From the NCBI GenBank assembly GCA_024742875.1, contig JANSXP010000001.1, positions 372,001 through 436,000 of the forward strand: 64,000 nt of DNA. Direction: 5' to 3'. The notes under the pieces are model-generated. The model saw only the letters and a list, made by a program, of their open reading frames with translations, made no database searches and was not told the origin of the DNA. Positions 25,846 to 36,579 of the stretch are shown here, in pieces (position 1 is the first letter of the stretch; each line of letters starts with the position of its first letter). The position numbers were made by a program, and so were the translations under genes. Source of the DNA: Planctomycetaceae bacterium. GTDB taxonomy: Bacteria; Planctomycetota; Planctomycetia; Planctomycetales; Planctomycetaceae.

Positions 25846-27870
25846 TCAAAACTCGTCCGTGTCCACGTGGATCATCTGACCGCTGATACTTTTCAGGCTC
25901 TCTGGAATCTGATCGGGCGTGAGCTCCTGAGCAATAAAATGCGCAGACGTGACGGCACCGAAGTTGCTGTTGTCTTCATCAATATCCAGTGATGGGGATT
26001 TGGCAATACGTGCCACCAGCCACGCGCGAATGCCCTGAGTGGCTGTCGCCGAGGGCGCATTGAAGCGACCTTCGTCGATATTCAGCGTCCATCGCGTCTG
26101 ATTGGGATCCGATTGAAATCGGGCCGTTTTGGTGGCTCCTTTGGTCAGATCCCCCAGAACGACCGCGCTGTAGCGTGTGGGAATGGCGGCTTCTTCCTGC
26201 CAGTAGCCGTACCGGCGCACACGATTGAGCCGCGTTTGCTCCACGAGTTTGACAATTTTCTCGCCGGCGCCCACCGACACACACATGCGGCAATCGGTCA
26301 GTTCCAGGCCACTCGTGTTTTTCACTGTGACGGCAAACTGTCCGACGGCCGGAGTGTTGTCGCCGGCCTCGGCCACCTGCTCAAATTTCAGATCCACCTC
26401 CAGTGGCTGCAGGTCAGGAAGGTAGTCTGTTGCGATCAGATCACGACGTCCCCAGGGCGTGATGGGCACCCGTGCCTCAAAGGCCTGCCCGCGGTCCGGC
26501 GCCTGTGTTGTCTGCACGGTGAATGCGGGATGAGGATCACTGTCGAACCAGTTGTTGCCGTAGTACCGCTGAGACTCCGAGGCCACCACCTGCAGATCCG
26601 GCTCTCGTCCTGTGACCGAGAGTCGGTCACTGCGACCACCGGCCGACTGCACTTCAAGTTCCGCATACTGCAGACCGCCGTTTTCTGTTAATCGTGTGAC
26701 GCTCACCCAGCTGACATCGCCCCGACTGTAGCGGACGCTGCTGCCCAGGATGACTGACGTCAGGCAGGCAATGCCTACCAGCGAGCAGACGTAGATCAGC
26801 ACGGTGCGTTTTTTGCGCTTCATCAACGTCAGCGTGACAATCCCCGACAGCAGAGTGTAGACCGTCATGAATGTCAGAATGGAAATACGGCTGCGTTCGG
26901 CACGCCCACTGTCACGGCTGTAAGCAGAGGAGAGGGCGATCTGGCGATGCAGTTCCTGGTGAGGCAGACGTTCGAGCACGGTCGCCAGTTGGGCATCCTG
27001 AGCGCTGCTGTTTTCCACGAACAGCCCGCTGCGGAAGGTGCGCACCGAGCCCAGACCGCAGCGATACACCGACAATCCATCGCGGTCAGCGTCCGGCTGC
27101 AGGCCGAACGGCGAGGCGGCCGACAGCGCGTCGCGCAGTTCTTCCTCGTCGGCTGGCAGAAACACGGTTCCGCCTGCGGCAACATACCGGCCCAGTGCCT
27201 GCCACTGTCCTGCGTTGAGTCGATCGGCAGCAAGGGGGCCGGGGAAGACGATTGCAGTAATGGGAACCAGCGGTCCCGGATGTGTGGGCATCTGCCACGT
27301 CATCGCATTCATCGAGACCAGCGATGGTGTTGCCTGGTTGACAACCACATCGCCGGCCGGCACGGCTGCGTCAGGACTGGCCGGCTGTTCGGGGCCCGGG
27401 AACTCCAGCATCCGCTGACTGTCGTTGATGATCAGGACGTGATTGGACGTGCGGTTGTAATTGGCGCCATTGTTGAGTGTCAGTTGCCGACGCCACAGGA
27501 CCTGGTTGCCGTTGCGCAGTTCGGCCAGACAGCGATTCCACTGTCGCATGGCCTGCACGGTGCTCAGCCGCCGGGTCTGACCGGCCGTCAGATAGATGTC
27601 GCCCAGGCTGACTTTGTGACCGCCCCAGTCATCGATCAGTACCAGTTCGCCTTCGATCGGTCCGTTGGTGAAGTTACTCAGCAGGAAGGAAATGGGCACC
27701 GGAGCGGAAACGCTCGCCATGCCCTTCCAGCCAGCGAGCGCATCGACAGTCAGCCCTGGCGTATCCACATCTTCGTCATCCGGCTGAGCGAACGCTGCGC
27801 TGCTCAGGTTCATAACCATCAGCGCAGCAAGCAGCAGGAATTTGACGGAACGTACGACTGTGACACTCAT
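25846..27870 (-). CDS. Exported/membrane protein encoded with an ABC exporter, function unknown
   Basis: The protein is 674 residues. A signal peptide (about 1-28) is followed by a large periplasmic region, two membrane helices near residues 330-350 and 358-378 (TFMTVYTLLSGIVTLTLM, RTVLIYVCSLVGIACLTSVIL) and a further beta-rich region. The segment WQALGRYVAAGGTVFLPAD resembles the glutamine-amidotransferase-like fold seen in GldG/DUF4350-type ABC partners. The start ATG overlaps the permease stop by 4 bases and has GGGGGG about 8 bases upstream. As the last gene of a coupled ATPase-permease operon it is probably a dedicated partner of that transporter. The substrate is unknown. Confidence 0.75.
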   Translation of the reverse strand: MSVTVVRSVKFLLLAALMVMNLSSAAFAQPDDEDVDTPGLTVDALAGWKGMASVSAPVPISFLLSNFTNGPIEGELVLIDDWGGHKVSLGDIYLTAGQTRRLSTVQAMRQWNRCLAELRNGNQVLWRRQLTLNNGANYNRTSNHVLIINDSQRMLEFPGPEQPASPDAAVPAGDVVVNQATPSLVSMNAMTWQMPTHPGPLVPITAIVFPGPLAADRLNAGQWQALGRYVAAGGTVFLPADEEELRDALSAASPFGLQPDADRDGLSVYRCGLGSVRTFRSGLFVENSSAQDAQLATVLERLPHQELHRQIALSSAYSRDSGRAERSRISILTFMTVYTLLSGIVTLTLMKRKKRTVLIYVCSLVGIACLTSVILGSSVRYSRGDVSWVSVTRLTENGGLQYAELEVQSAGGRSDRLSVTGREPDLQVVASESQRYYGNNWFDSDPHPAFTVQTTQAPDRGQAFEARVPITPWGRRDLIATDYLPDLQPLEVDLKFEQVAEAGDNTPAVGQFAVTVKNTSGLELTDCRMCVSVGAGEKIVKLVEQTRLNRVRRYGYWQEEAAIPTRYSAVVLGDLTKGATKTARFQSDPNQTRWTLNIDEGRFNAPSATATQGIRAWLVARIAKSPSLDIDEDNSNFGAVTSAHFIAQELTPDQIPESLKSISGQMIHVDTDEF

Positions 27871-29647
27871 GCGCTGGTCCCCCCATCATCCGTTTTCAGA
27901 TATGACTGCCGCAGCGTCCGGCTGGAACGACGAATGGCGAGCAGCAGCACGCCGATCAGCAGGGCATGCGCCACGTAGAATGGGATGCTGGTTGCCTGTA
28001 CGGGAAACGCGGGACCAAGCTGACTGAACAGACGCACGATGGCGGCCGCCGGCGACGTGAGCGCCAGCTGGGGCGTGAACTCCTTCAGAAACTCGATCCG
28101 TCGCAGCTCGATGATTTCCTGTGTCAGCACGGCCGGGAGAAACGGCAGCAGAATCACAAAGCCCAGGTACAGAACGGCCGTCAGGCCGAATGCCAGGCTC
28201 TTCAGCCAGGTGGTCAGGGCCAGGAAACGCAGCAGGCAATAGACGGTCAGTCCACTGATGGACAGGATGAGGGCACCTTCGACGCTCATTTGCTGCAGGC
28301 CGAATGGTGCCCATCGCGCGGCTGAATCCGGTTCGATATAGAAGATGGATGTGTCCTGACTGCTCGCCACAAAGTGCTCGAAAATATGAGGGGTGGCGAT
28401 CGCCAGCCCCGTGGAAAATGTCAGGAACGCCAGAAAACAGATGGTGTCCAGCCGGGCCACCTCGGGCCGCCAGCGACGCCAGACGGGCAGACGCAGGAAG
28501 GTGGTGTTGCGACCGTGCGAAAACAGCAGGGCGGCCAGCAGCACGCCGATGCCGTGAACCGCCAGAATCATGCCTCGAAAACCGGGCGCCCAGTTGCGCC
28601 CCGGCGGCCCCCACTGCTTGATCAGAAAGCCCATTAACGCCACGAACCCCAGAAATCCGATGGTGGAAACGCCAAAGATCAGCGCCGCGCCCAGTCCCCA
28701 TCGCAGCAGACCCTCATGGGCCCGCAACGAGGTGCCGCGGTTCTCATAGAAGAACGCAATTTCGGAAGGTCGCTGAATGTGGTGTCGCAGTCGGAACCAG
28801 CGTTTGCGTTTGCTGTCCCCTTTGCGGACGACTTCTCCAAAGGTGCTGTTGTCAACGATGATGCCAAACAGCGGACCGATGTGGATGGAGAACAGGGCCA
28901 GACAGCCGATGGACGTCATGACAATGACCGAGGAGCCGTACAGTACCCAGTAGTTGTTGTACATCTCGGGTGCCATGTCGGGCAAAGAGGCGTAGACCGG
29001 CTGCAGCAGGACGGGGAAGGGCGTGATTGTAAAAACCTGCACAGGTATGGGCGCACAGCCGATGCCGCTGAGAATGGCAAACACACCCACGACAAACACG
29101 GCGGACAGCAGTTCGTTGACATACAGCGAGACCCAGAGGGTCACGGCAGCCAGCATCATGCAGTACAGCCACACCAGCAGTACGCCGGCGACGAATGTGG
29201 TGATGTCCATCCCGCCCAGCGTGATACTCAGGACCAGATAGGGCAGCAGCAATAAAAAGATCAGGCCCAGGTACAGGTTCTGTGAGGTGGCTTTACCAAT
29301 CACAAATCGAAACGGCGTGATCCCGCTGAGCAGGATTTGGTCAAAGTATCGCCCAATCCGAGGACCCAGAAACACGGACGCCAGTCGAAACGGGATCAGC
29401 AGTGTGGCGAAAGCTGTGGCGCCGCCCAGCAGAATCAGAGCCAGCAGCTGGCCAAACTCAATGTTCTCTGTCAGGTCTCGAAAGTCGCGATCATCGGGCG
29501 CCAGAATCAGCGGCGCCACCATCATCAGGATCACGAAATTCAGAATCAGCGCTGTGGCGCCCACCGTGAAGGCGGACATCAGATTCGCGCGGTCCCGTTC
29601 GTGAGTGGGGCTGTCATGGAACTGTTGAAGAAAACGCTGCAGCACGA

Positions 29648-29651
<4 letters not shown>
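27867..29651 (-). CDS. ABC transporter permease, multi-span
   Basis: The protein is 594 residues with about 12 hydrophobic segments, for example ALILNFVILMMVAPLIL, LLALILLGGATAFATLL, NLYLGLIFLLLLPYLVLSI and ILSISGLTVYCLL. It has two permease halves joined by a basic cytoplasmic loop near residue 280 (RKGDSKRKRWFRLRHH). The start is a GTG at 29651, overlapping the ATPase stop by 4 bases. The arrangement resembles ABC-2-type exporters with both halves in one chain. It should form the membrane part of the transporter whose ATPase is encoded just upstream. Confidence 0.85.
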
Positions 29652-30586
<935 letters not shown>

Positions 30587-30693
30587 TGGAGAGGCCCTGG
30601 TTGATGTGGATGACGGGCGTTCGCTGGTGGGACGCGATTATTCTCACAAAACACGGCGGCACGCGGAATCTGTCTAAAATTCTGGTCCGGCGC

Positions 30694-31080
30694 TCATTCG
30701 TCGACGACCACCGTCCGACCACCTTCCTGGCGGGAGATGCCAAAGACGATGTATTCTGCTGTGTCTCTGCCCGTGTTGCACATTCGGTGAATCTCACGCG
30801 GTTCCACCAGCACGGTGTCGCCCGGAGTCATGGAGACTGTCTGATTGTCCACACACATTTCGACAGAGCCGCACAGCAGGACAAAGACCTCCTGCATATC
30901 CTCGTGAAAGTGAGCGTTAAAACACTCGCCCGCCGGCAGCCTGGCCCAGTTGAGCATCTGCACCTGCCCGAGCTGCAGATCGGCGGCGGTGGCGATCACG
31001 CGTTTGAGCACGCCCGGCCTGGTCTGATCTTCATGAGATGCCGGTACAAATGGCGAGGCGTTTGCGGTAATGTATTTCAT
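30694..31080 (-). CDS. Small cupin-domain protein
   Basis: The protein is 128 residues from the ATG at 31080 (MKYITANASPF); the frame runs on to 31335 but overlaps the divergent sulfatase. The cupin metal site is present: motif 1 has FNAHFHEDMQEVFVLLCG (two His and a Glu) and motif 2 has DTVLVEPREIHRM with the third His. Single-domain cupins of this type include small isomerases, dioxygenases and sugar-binding proteins; the substrate is not evident. It diverges from the sulfatase gene at 31155, with only 74 bases between the starts. Confidence 0.82.
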   Translation of the reverse strand: MKYITANASPFVPASHEDQTRPGVLKRVIATAADLQLGQVQMLNWARLPAGECFNAHFHEDMQEVFVLLCGSVEMCVDNQTVSMTPGDTVLVEPREIHRMCNTGRDTAEYIVFGISRQEGGRTVVVDE

Positions 31081-31154
31081 GGCAGAGGGAGGCAGGGGTG
31101 GCAACGGCCCGGTGCGGAACTTCTGTTTTCTATGAAGAGCGGGCGGGACACGCA

Positions 31155-32846
31155 ATGAACAAACCGATTCAGTCGGCGCTGACGCAGCGCGCATCACTGG
31201 CGGCAGTGCTGGGCGGCGTCTGTCGGACAATTCGCCTGGCGTTTTTGCCAGCCTGGTTCCTGATCTGCGGCCCGATTGCCTGGCTGATGTGTTCCGCGAA
31301 CGACGTTCAGGCGACCACACCAGTTGGCGCCACACCAGCCGCTACTGAGCCATTGCCGAACATCGTCTATATCATCTGTGATGATCTGGGTTATGGAGAC
31401 GTGCAGTGTCTGGCGCCGCAAACCAGCCGCATTCCCACGCCCTGTGCCGATCGTCTGGCGGCTGAAGGCATGATATTCACCGACGCTCATTCGGGCAGTT
31501 CGGTCTGCTCACCCACCCGCTATGGCATCATGACGGGCCGTTACAGCTGGCGAACACGTCTTCAAAAAGGAGTGGTCACCGGTTTCGCTCCGAGTTTGAT
31601 TGCTGCCGAACGAATGTCGGTGGCCGGTTTTTTAAAAAGCCAGGGATACGCGACGGCGGCGATCGGCAAGTGGCATCTGGACTTTGAATATCTCAACCCG
31701 CAATCCGGTGAGAGGTACCAGCAGAAGCAGCACAAAACACCACCGGTCGGCGCACGCATTCCCGATGGCCCCGTTGATCGCGGCTTTGATTATTACCACG
31801 GCTTTCATCACGCCCGCAACATGAAGGCGGTGATTGAAAACGACCGCGTGATCGAGCATGACGAAGAAATCAACATGCTGCCGCGGCTGACCGGCAAGGC
31901 GGTCGAGTATATTGAAAGCCGTGCCGGAAAAGACGAGCCCTTTTTTTTGTATCTGCCACTGGGCTCGCCGCATACTCCCATCCTGCCGTCGGCCGAATGG
32001 CAGGGACGCAGCGGTCTGGGCAGATATGGCGATTTTGTGATGCAGACAGACAACGTGGTGGGAGAAGTGTCCGCCGCACTGCAGCGGATCGATGCCACGC
32101 AGAATACGCTTGTGATCTTCACCAGTGACAACGGCTGTTCCAAAGCGGCCGACATCGCAGACCTTGCCAGACAGGGCCACAAAGTGAGCGCCCATCTGCG
32201 TGGCTCGAAGGCTGATATCTGGGACGGCGGACATCGCATCCCGTTTATTGTCCGCTGGCCGGAGGTGGTGGAAGCGGGAACACAGTGCGACCAGCTGATT
32301 TGTCTGACGGATCTGTTTGCCACCCTCGCCGATCAACTCGAAGCCGACATCCCGCCTGGCACGTGTGAAGACAGCGTCAGCTTTCTACCCGCGCTGCACC
32401 AGGAGCCAATCACCTCCACACGGGCCGGAGTGGTGCACCACTCGTTCTCCGGTCATTTTGCCTATCGCCAGGGGCCCTGGAAGCTGATTCTGGCGCGGGG
32501 GTCGGCCGGCTGGACCAAACCACAGGAGAAAGATCTTGATGCTTCGGTCCCCAAAGCTCAGCTTTACAATCTGGACGATGATCATGGTGAGACCAGCAAT
32601 CTGTACACAGCAGAGCCGGCGATTGCACAGCAGCTGCTGAAGCAGCTGCAGGCCGACATTCAGGGGGGCCGCAGCACGAAGGGGCCGTCGGCCAGCAATG
32701 ATGTGTCTGGCATCGTGTTGTGGAAAAGTGAGAGCGGAAAGAACAAAGGGAACAAAAACAGCGGGAATAAGAACAAGGGATACAGCAGCAAAGACAACTC
32801 TTCCCCCAGGAAATCCGCCGCCCCGTCGGGGGAAGGGCAGCGTTAG
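31155..32846 (+). CDS. Exported type I sulfatase (arylsulfatase family)
   Basis: The protein is 563 residues from the ATG at 31155. A hydrophobic signal or anchor lies at about 26-50. The metal site starts at C75-D76-D77 ([10 protein letters not shown]). The formylglycine motif is C118-S-P-T-R in [19 protein letters not shown], so the enzyme should be matured by the FGE system. ITSDNG-like [10 protein letters not shown] (in [11 protein letters not shown]) and a later [18 protein letters not shown] complete the family pattern. The last 45 residues form an unusual Lys/Asn/Ser/Gly-rich tail ([14 protein letters not shown]). It probably removes sulfate esters from marine polysaccharides. The DUF1501 gene follows 76 bases later, a common planctomycete pairing. 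Confidence 0.93.
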   Translation: MNKPIQSALTQRASLAAVLGGVCRTIRLAFLPAWFLICGPIAWLMCSANDVQATTPVGATPAATEPLPNIVYIICDDLGYGDVQCLAPQTSRIPTPCADRLAAEGMIFTDAHSGSSVCSPTRYGIMTGRYSWRTRLQKGVVTGFAPSLIAAERMSVAGFLKSQGYATAAIGKWHLDFEYLNPQSGERYQQKQHKTPPVGARIPDGPVDRGFDYYHGFHHARNMKAVIENDRVIEHDEEINMLPRLTGKAVEYIESRAGKDEPFFLYLPLGSPHTPILPSAEWQGRSGLGRYGDFVMQTDNVVGEVSAALQRIDATQNTLVIFTSDNGCSKAADIADLARQGHKVSAHLRGSKADIWDGGHRIPFIVRWPEVVEAGTQCDQLICLTDLFATLADQLEADIPPGTCEDSVSFLPALHQEPITSTRAGVVHHSFSGHFAYRQGPWKLILARGSAGWTKPQEKDLDASVPKAQLYNLDDDHGETSNLYTAEPAIAQQLLKQLQADIQGGRSTKGPSASNDVSGIVLWKSESGKNKGNKNSGNKNKGYSSKDNSSPRKSAAPSGEGQR

Positions 32847-32922
32847 TCAGTCTCACGATCACTTTACGTGGCGGCAGCACATGGTTGCCGCTGCAGAAGA
32901 ATTCACTTCAGGAACCAGCCAC

Positions 32923-34413
32923 ATGGCATCCTCACTGGACCTTCATCGTTCGCTGCAGCAACTGCAGCAGAACCTCACACGCCGCGATCTGTTTGCCAAT
33001 GCCGGCCGTCCGCTGGGCGCTGCGGCGCTGGCCTCTCTGGCGGGCTCCGCCGCCGCCGCTGGCCAGCCGGCTGACTGGACGACGGCCGCAGCCAATGGCG
33101 GACTGCCGGACCTGCCCCACTTCGCACAGAAGGCCAAACGTGTCATTTACCTGTTTATGTGCGGCGGCCCGTCTCACATTGACACGTGGGATTACAAGCC
33201 CGAAGTGCGGGCCATTCACGGCCAGGAACTGCCCGAGTCCATCCGCAACGGACAGCGCATTACCACGATGACTTCCGGGCAGCAGGCATTTCCCTGTGTG
33301 GCACCCATGTTTCAGTTTCGCCGTCACGGCCAGGACGGTCGCTGGGTCAGCGAGCTGCTGCCACACACGGCCAAACTGGTTGACGACATCACCGTGGTGA
33401 AGTCCGTGCACACCGAGGCCATCAATCATGATCCGGCCATCACATTTATCAACACGGGTGTGCAGCAGCCAGGCAAAGCCAGCATGGGCGCCTGGGTCAG
33501 CTATGGGCTGGGCAGCCCCAATCGCAATCTGCCCTCTTATGTGGTCATGATCTCCAAAGGGCCCGGTCAGAAGCAGGCACTGTACAGTCGACTGTGGGGC
33601 AGCGGCTTTCTGCCGTCTCAGCATCAGGGTGTTGCGCTACGTGCAGGCGCCAGTCCGGTCCTGTACCTGAATGATCCGGCTGGCATTGATCGCTCCACGA
33701 GACGTCGTATGCTGGATCGCATTGCCGCCATCAACAACGAGCACTTCAGTGAGTTCGGCGATCCGGAAACCCAGACGCGGATCGCCCAGTATGAGATGGC
33801 ATTCCGGATGCAGACGTCCGTGCCCGGGCTGATGGATCTGTCCACCGAAACGCAGGAAACGAAGTCACTGTACGGTCCGGATGTCGAGAAGCCTGGTTCA
33901 TTCGCGCGCAACTGTCTGATTGCCCGGCGACTGGCCGAGCAGGGCGTGCCGTTTGTGCAGCTGTTTCATCGCGGCTGGGATCAGCATGGCAATCTGCCCA
34001 AACTGCTCCGCGGTCAGTGCGACACCATCGATCATCCGACCTATGGCCTGATCACGGATTTGAAGCAGCGAGGTCTGTTTGACGACACGCTGATTGTCTG
34101 GGGGGGTGAGTTTGGTCGGACCATCTACTCTCAGGGGAAACTGACGTCCGACAATCACGGCCGCGACCACCACGGACGCTGTTTCACGATGTGGATGGCG
34201 GGAGCGGGGATCAAACGCGGTTTTGAGTACGGCCGTACGGATGACTATTGCTACAACATCGTGGAGAATCCGGTCCATATCCGCGACATGAATGCCACAC
34301 TGCTCAGCCAGCTGGGAATCGATCATAATCGACTGACCTTCCGCTATCAGGGTCTGGATCAGAAACTGACGGGGGCCGAGCCGGCGCGGGTTGTATCGGA
34401 TGTACTGGCTTGA
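32923..34413 (+). CDS. DUF1501 family protein with Tat-like leader
   Basis: The protein is 496 residues from the ATG at 32923, preceded by AGGA; an ATG at 32881 is an alternative. The leader has [23 protein letters not shown], a twin-arginine-type signal. The core shows the DUF1501 signatures [33 protein letters not shown] and VWGGEFGRT, with [17 protein letters not shown] near the end. The fold is alkaline-phosphatase/sulfatase-like, though the function of DUF1501 is not established. It lies in the sulfatase transcript, which fits a role in degradation of sulfated or otherwise decorated glycans. tatC is also in this window (51834). Confidence 0.92.
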   Translation: MASSLDLHRSLQQLQQNLTRRDLFANAGRPLGAAALASLAGSAAAAGQPADWTTAAANGGLPDLPHFAQKAKRVIYLFMCGGPSHIDTWDYKPEVRAIHGQELPESIRNGQRITTMTSGQQAFPCVAPMFQFRRHGQDGRWVSELLPHTAKLVDDITVVKSVHTEAINHDPAITFINTGVQQPGKASMGAWVSYGLGSPNRNLPSYVVMISKGPGQKQALYSRLWGSGFLPSQHQGVALRAGASPVLYLNDPAGIDRSTRRRMLDRIAAINNEHFSEFGDPETQTRIAQYEMAFRMQTSVPGLMDLSTETQETKSLYGPDVEKPGSFARNCLIARRLAEQGVPFVQLFHRGWDQHGNLPKLLRGQCDTIDHPTYGLITDLKQRGLFDDTLIVWGGEFGRTIYSQGKLTSDNHGRDHHGRCFTMWMAGAGIKRGFEYGRTDDYCYNIVENPVHIRDMNATLLSQLGIDHNRLTFRYQGLDQKLTGAEPARVVSDVLA

Positions 34414-34592
34414 AATGCGGCTACGAAGCCGGAAAATGGTGTCCCTGGGGCTTTGGGTGCTTCAGGATACGCGGGTAAACCACGCGGGAGGTGAGATGCC
34501 CGGATATCGGCCCGCAACGTGACGGGTGTGAGATTTTCCCACAAACCAATCGGCACAGCCTGTCACTTCAGGCGTGGTGCTCGGAGCGTTTG

Positions 34593-34973
34593 ATGAGCAG
34601 CGATACTTTGATCCATCTGATTGCCGCCGAAGCCGAAGAGCGAGAAACTCTGTCGCGCTATCTCAGGCGACACGATTACAACATTGAAGTATTCGACAGT
34701 CTGGACGCCAGCAAAGAGGCACTCGCCGGCGGCCCGCCGTCACTGATTGTGCTGGCCGGATCGAGCATTCCCAGCCCCGATATTTGCAAGTTTGGGGCGG
34801 CCGTGGAAATGTCGAGTGACTCCCCCATTATCGCCCTGCTGACCAAACTGCAGATGTCGATCGTCAGTGAGCTGGCCGAATCCGAAAACCTGTGGACGGC
34901 CGAGTATCCGATCTCCCTGCGTGAGATCCGTGCCTCCATTGTGGAAGCTTTCGAAGAAATCAGCGCCGGCTGA
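34593..34973 (+). CDS. Stand-alone pseudo-receiver domain protein
   Basis: The protein is 126 residues from the ATG at 34593 and consists of one CheY-like alpha/beta domain: LIHLIAAEAEERETLSRYL, NIEVFDSLDASKEAL, PSLIVLAGSSIPSPDI, SPIIALLTK, and a final helix. The phosphorylatable Asp at the end of strand 3 is replaced (LIVLAG), and the acidic pair after strand 1 is Ala-Glu. It should therefore not be phosphorylated in the usual way. Atypical receivers can act as adaptors. No histidine kinase or output domain is nearby. The flanking gaps (34414-34592 and 34974-35182) contain no gene that I can support. Confidence 0.65.
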   Translation: MSSDTLIHLIAAEAEERETLSRYLRRHDYNIEVFDSLDASKEALAGGPPSLIVLAGSSIPSPDICKFGAAVEMSSDSPIIALLTKLQMSIVSELAESENLWTAEYPISLREIRASIVEAFEEISAG

Positions 34974-35182
34974 ACATGGCGGTCCGTCAATGCCCGGCCC
35001 TCGGCGGCCGCGGTGCTTGGCGGCCCGGCCCGCCGGACGTGTGTCGCACGACGGCCGTGTGACGCGCTGGATAGGCCCGCAGCCAAATTCGGTGGCCAGA
35101 ATCACGGGCTGGTTCTAAAACGTTCTGTCTGTGCGCCCCAGTGTCGGCGTGCGCCTTTTCACAGCGTTTTTGGGGTTCTGTC

Positions 35183-36439
35183 ATGCGCTTCCGCGTCGTC
35201 TGTTTGCTGTTGCTGACTGTTTCATCATCCGTCGTCATGGGAGGTGACACGTGGCCGCAGTGGCGGGGGCCCGGACGGGACTGCCAGGTGACGCCACGCC
35301 CCTGGCCGACTGCACTGGAAGAAGGCACACTGAAGCAGACGATGCGCGTAGATTTGGGTGACAGCTACTCTGGTCCCATCGTCACAGAAAATATGATTTT
35401 CGTGACGGAGACCGTGGGAAAGAAAGAGGTCGTCCAGGCCCTGGATCGCGCCACCGGCAAACAGATCTGGTCCACTGAGTGGAAGGGCAGCATGACGGTC
35501 CCGTTTTTCGCCGCCGCCAATGGCAGCTGGATTCGTTCCACGCCGGCCTTCGCTGACGGGCGACTGTTTGTGGCCAGCATGGAGGACGTCATGGTGGGCA
35601 TTGATGCGGCCACCGGCAAGCAGCTGTGGACGAAGGACTTTCGTGAGGAATTCTCCACAGGCAATCAGTCGTTTGGCTTTGCCTGTTCGCCGCTGGTTGA
35701 TGGCGACGCCGTTTATGTGCAGGCGGCCGCCGGGCTGATCAAATGCGACTGCGCCACCGGCAAGACCATCTGGCGTGGCCTGACAGAAGGCGGCGGCATG
35801 ATGGGCGGCGCCTTTTCTTCGCCCGTGATCGCTACGGTCGCCGGTCGTCGGCAGCTGGTTGTGCAGACGCGTAAGTCGCTCACCGGCGTTTCTCTGGAGG
35901 ATGGCAAAGCCCTGTGGTCTGTCGATATTCCCGCGTTTCGTGGCATGAACATTCTCACGCCCACCGTCATTGGCGATCGGATCTTCACCAGCAGCTACGG
36001 CGGTGGTTCGTTCATGTACGAAGTGAGCGCCAATGCCGATGCGTTTGAAGCAAAGCAGATCTGGACGGCCAAAACGGAAGCCTATATGTCGTCGCCGGTG
36101 GTTGTGGATGGCTTCATCTACTGCCATCTGCGCAACCAGCGCGTGGTGTGTCTGGATCCGGAAAACGGCAAAGCCAAATGGACCACGCGGCCTTACGGCA
36201 AATACTGGAGCATGGTGGCGAACGGCCGCAAGTCACTGGTGCTGGATGAACGAGGAGAGTTGATTCTGCTCGATCTGAACCCCGGCGAGTTCAGGCAGCT
36301 GGGCAAGCTGAAGGTCAGTGAAGAGTCTGCATGGGCCCACCTGGCGGTTGTCGACAATCAGATTTTCGTGCGGGACCTGAAGGGTCTGACTGTTTACGAA
36401 TGGGCGGCCGGCCAGACGACAGCCGCTCTGCGGCGATAG
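35183..36439 (+). CDS. Exported PQQ-type beta-propeller protein
   Basis: The protein is 418 residues with a signal peptide (VVCLLLLTVSSSVVMGG). WPQWRGPGRD at residue 24 is the hallmark start of planctomycete PQQ-like propellers. Repeats of the type ALDRATGKQIW, GIDAATGKQLWT, KCDCATGKTIWRG, GVSLEDGKALWSV and CLDPENGKAKWTT mark the blades. Catalytic residues of true quinoprotein dehydrogenases are not evident, so it is more likely a structural or binding propeller (BamB-like) than an enzyme. It lies alone between the pseudo-receiver and the cytochrome-type gene. Confidence 0.88.
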   Translation: MRFRVVCLLLLTVSSSVVMGGDTWPQWRGPGRDCQVTPRPWPTALEEGTLKQTMRVDLGDSYSGPIVTENMIFVTETVGKKEVVQALDRATGKQIWSTEWKGSMTVPFFAAANGSWIRSTPAFADGRLFVASMEDVMVGIDAATGKQLWTKDFREEFSTGNQSFGFACSPLVDGDAVYVQAAAGLIKCDCATGKTIWRGLTEGGGMMGGAFSSPVIATVAGRRQLVVQTRKSLTGVSLEDGKALWSVDIPAFRGMNILTPTVIGDRIFTSSYGGGSFMYEVSANADAFEAKQIWTAKTEAYMSSPVVVDGFIYCHLRNQRVVCLDPENGKAKWTTRPYGKYWSMVANGRKSLVLDERGELILLDLNPGEFRQLGKLKVSEESAWAHLAVVDNQIFVRDLKGLTVYEWAAGQTTAALRR

Positions 36440-36498
36440 TCATGCGGTGACCGAAACCTCCGTCGATCACATGTGGGCAGGCGGGGGACAGCTCCGGT

Positions 36499-36541
36499 CG
36501 GCACCGGGCTCTTGTTTCTTCGGTGCCGTCCCCGGTATGAT
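36499..36541 (+). promoter_or_regulatory. Hairpin and putative promoter before the PSD1-type gene
   Basis: An 8-bp stem (36499-36506 with 36521-36528) encloses a 14-base loop but has no T-tract. A sigma-70-like pair TTGTTT (36512-36517) and TATGAT (36536-36541) with an 18-base spacer overlaps it, 39 bases before the start codon at 36580. Confidence 0.4.
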
Positions 36542-36579
36542 CGAGGCCTCACCTTCCCGGACTTTGAGGTCTCCCTTCC

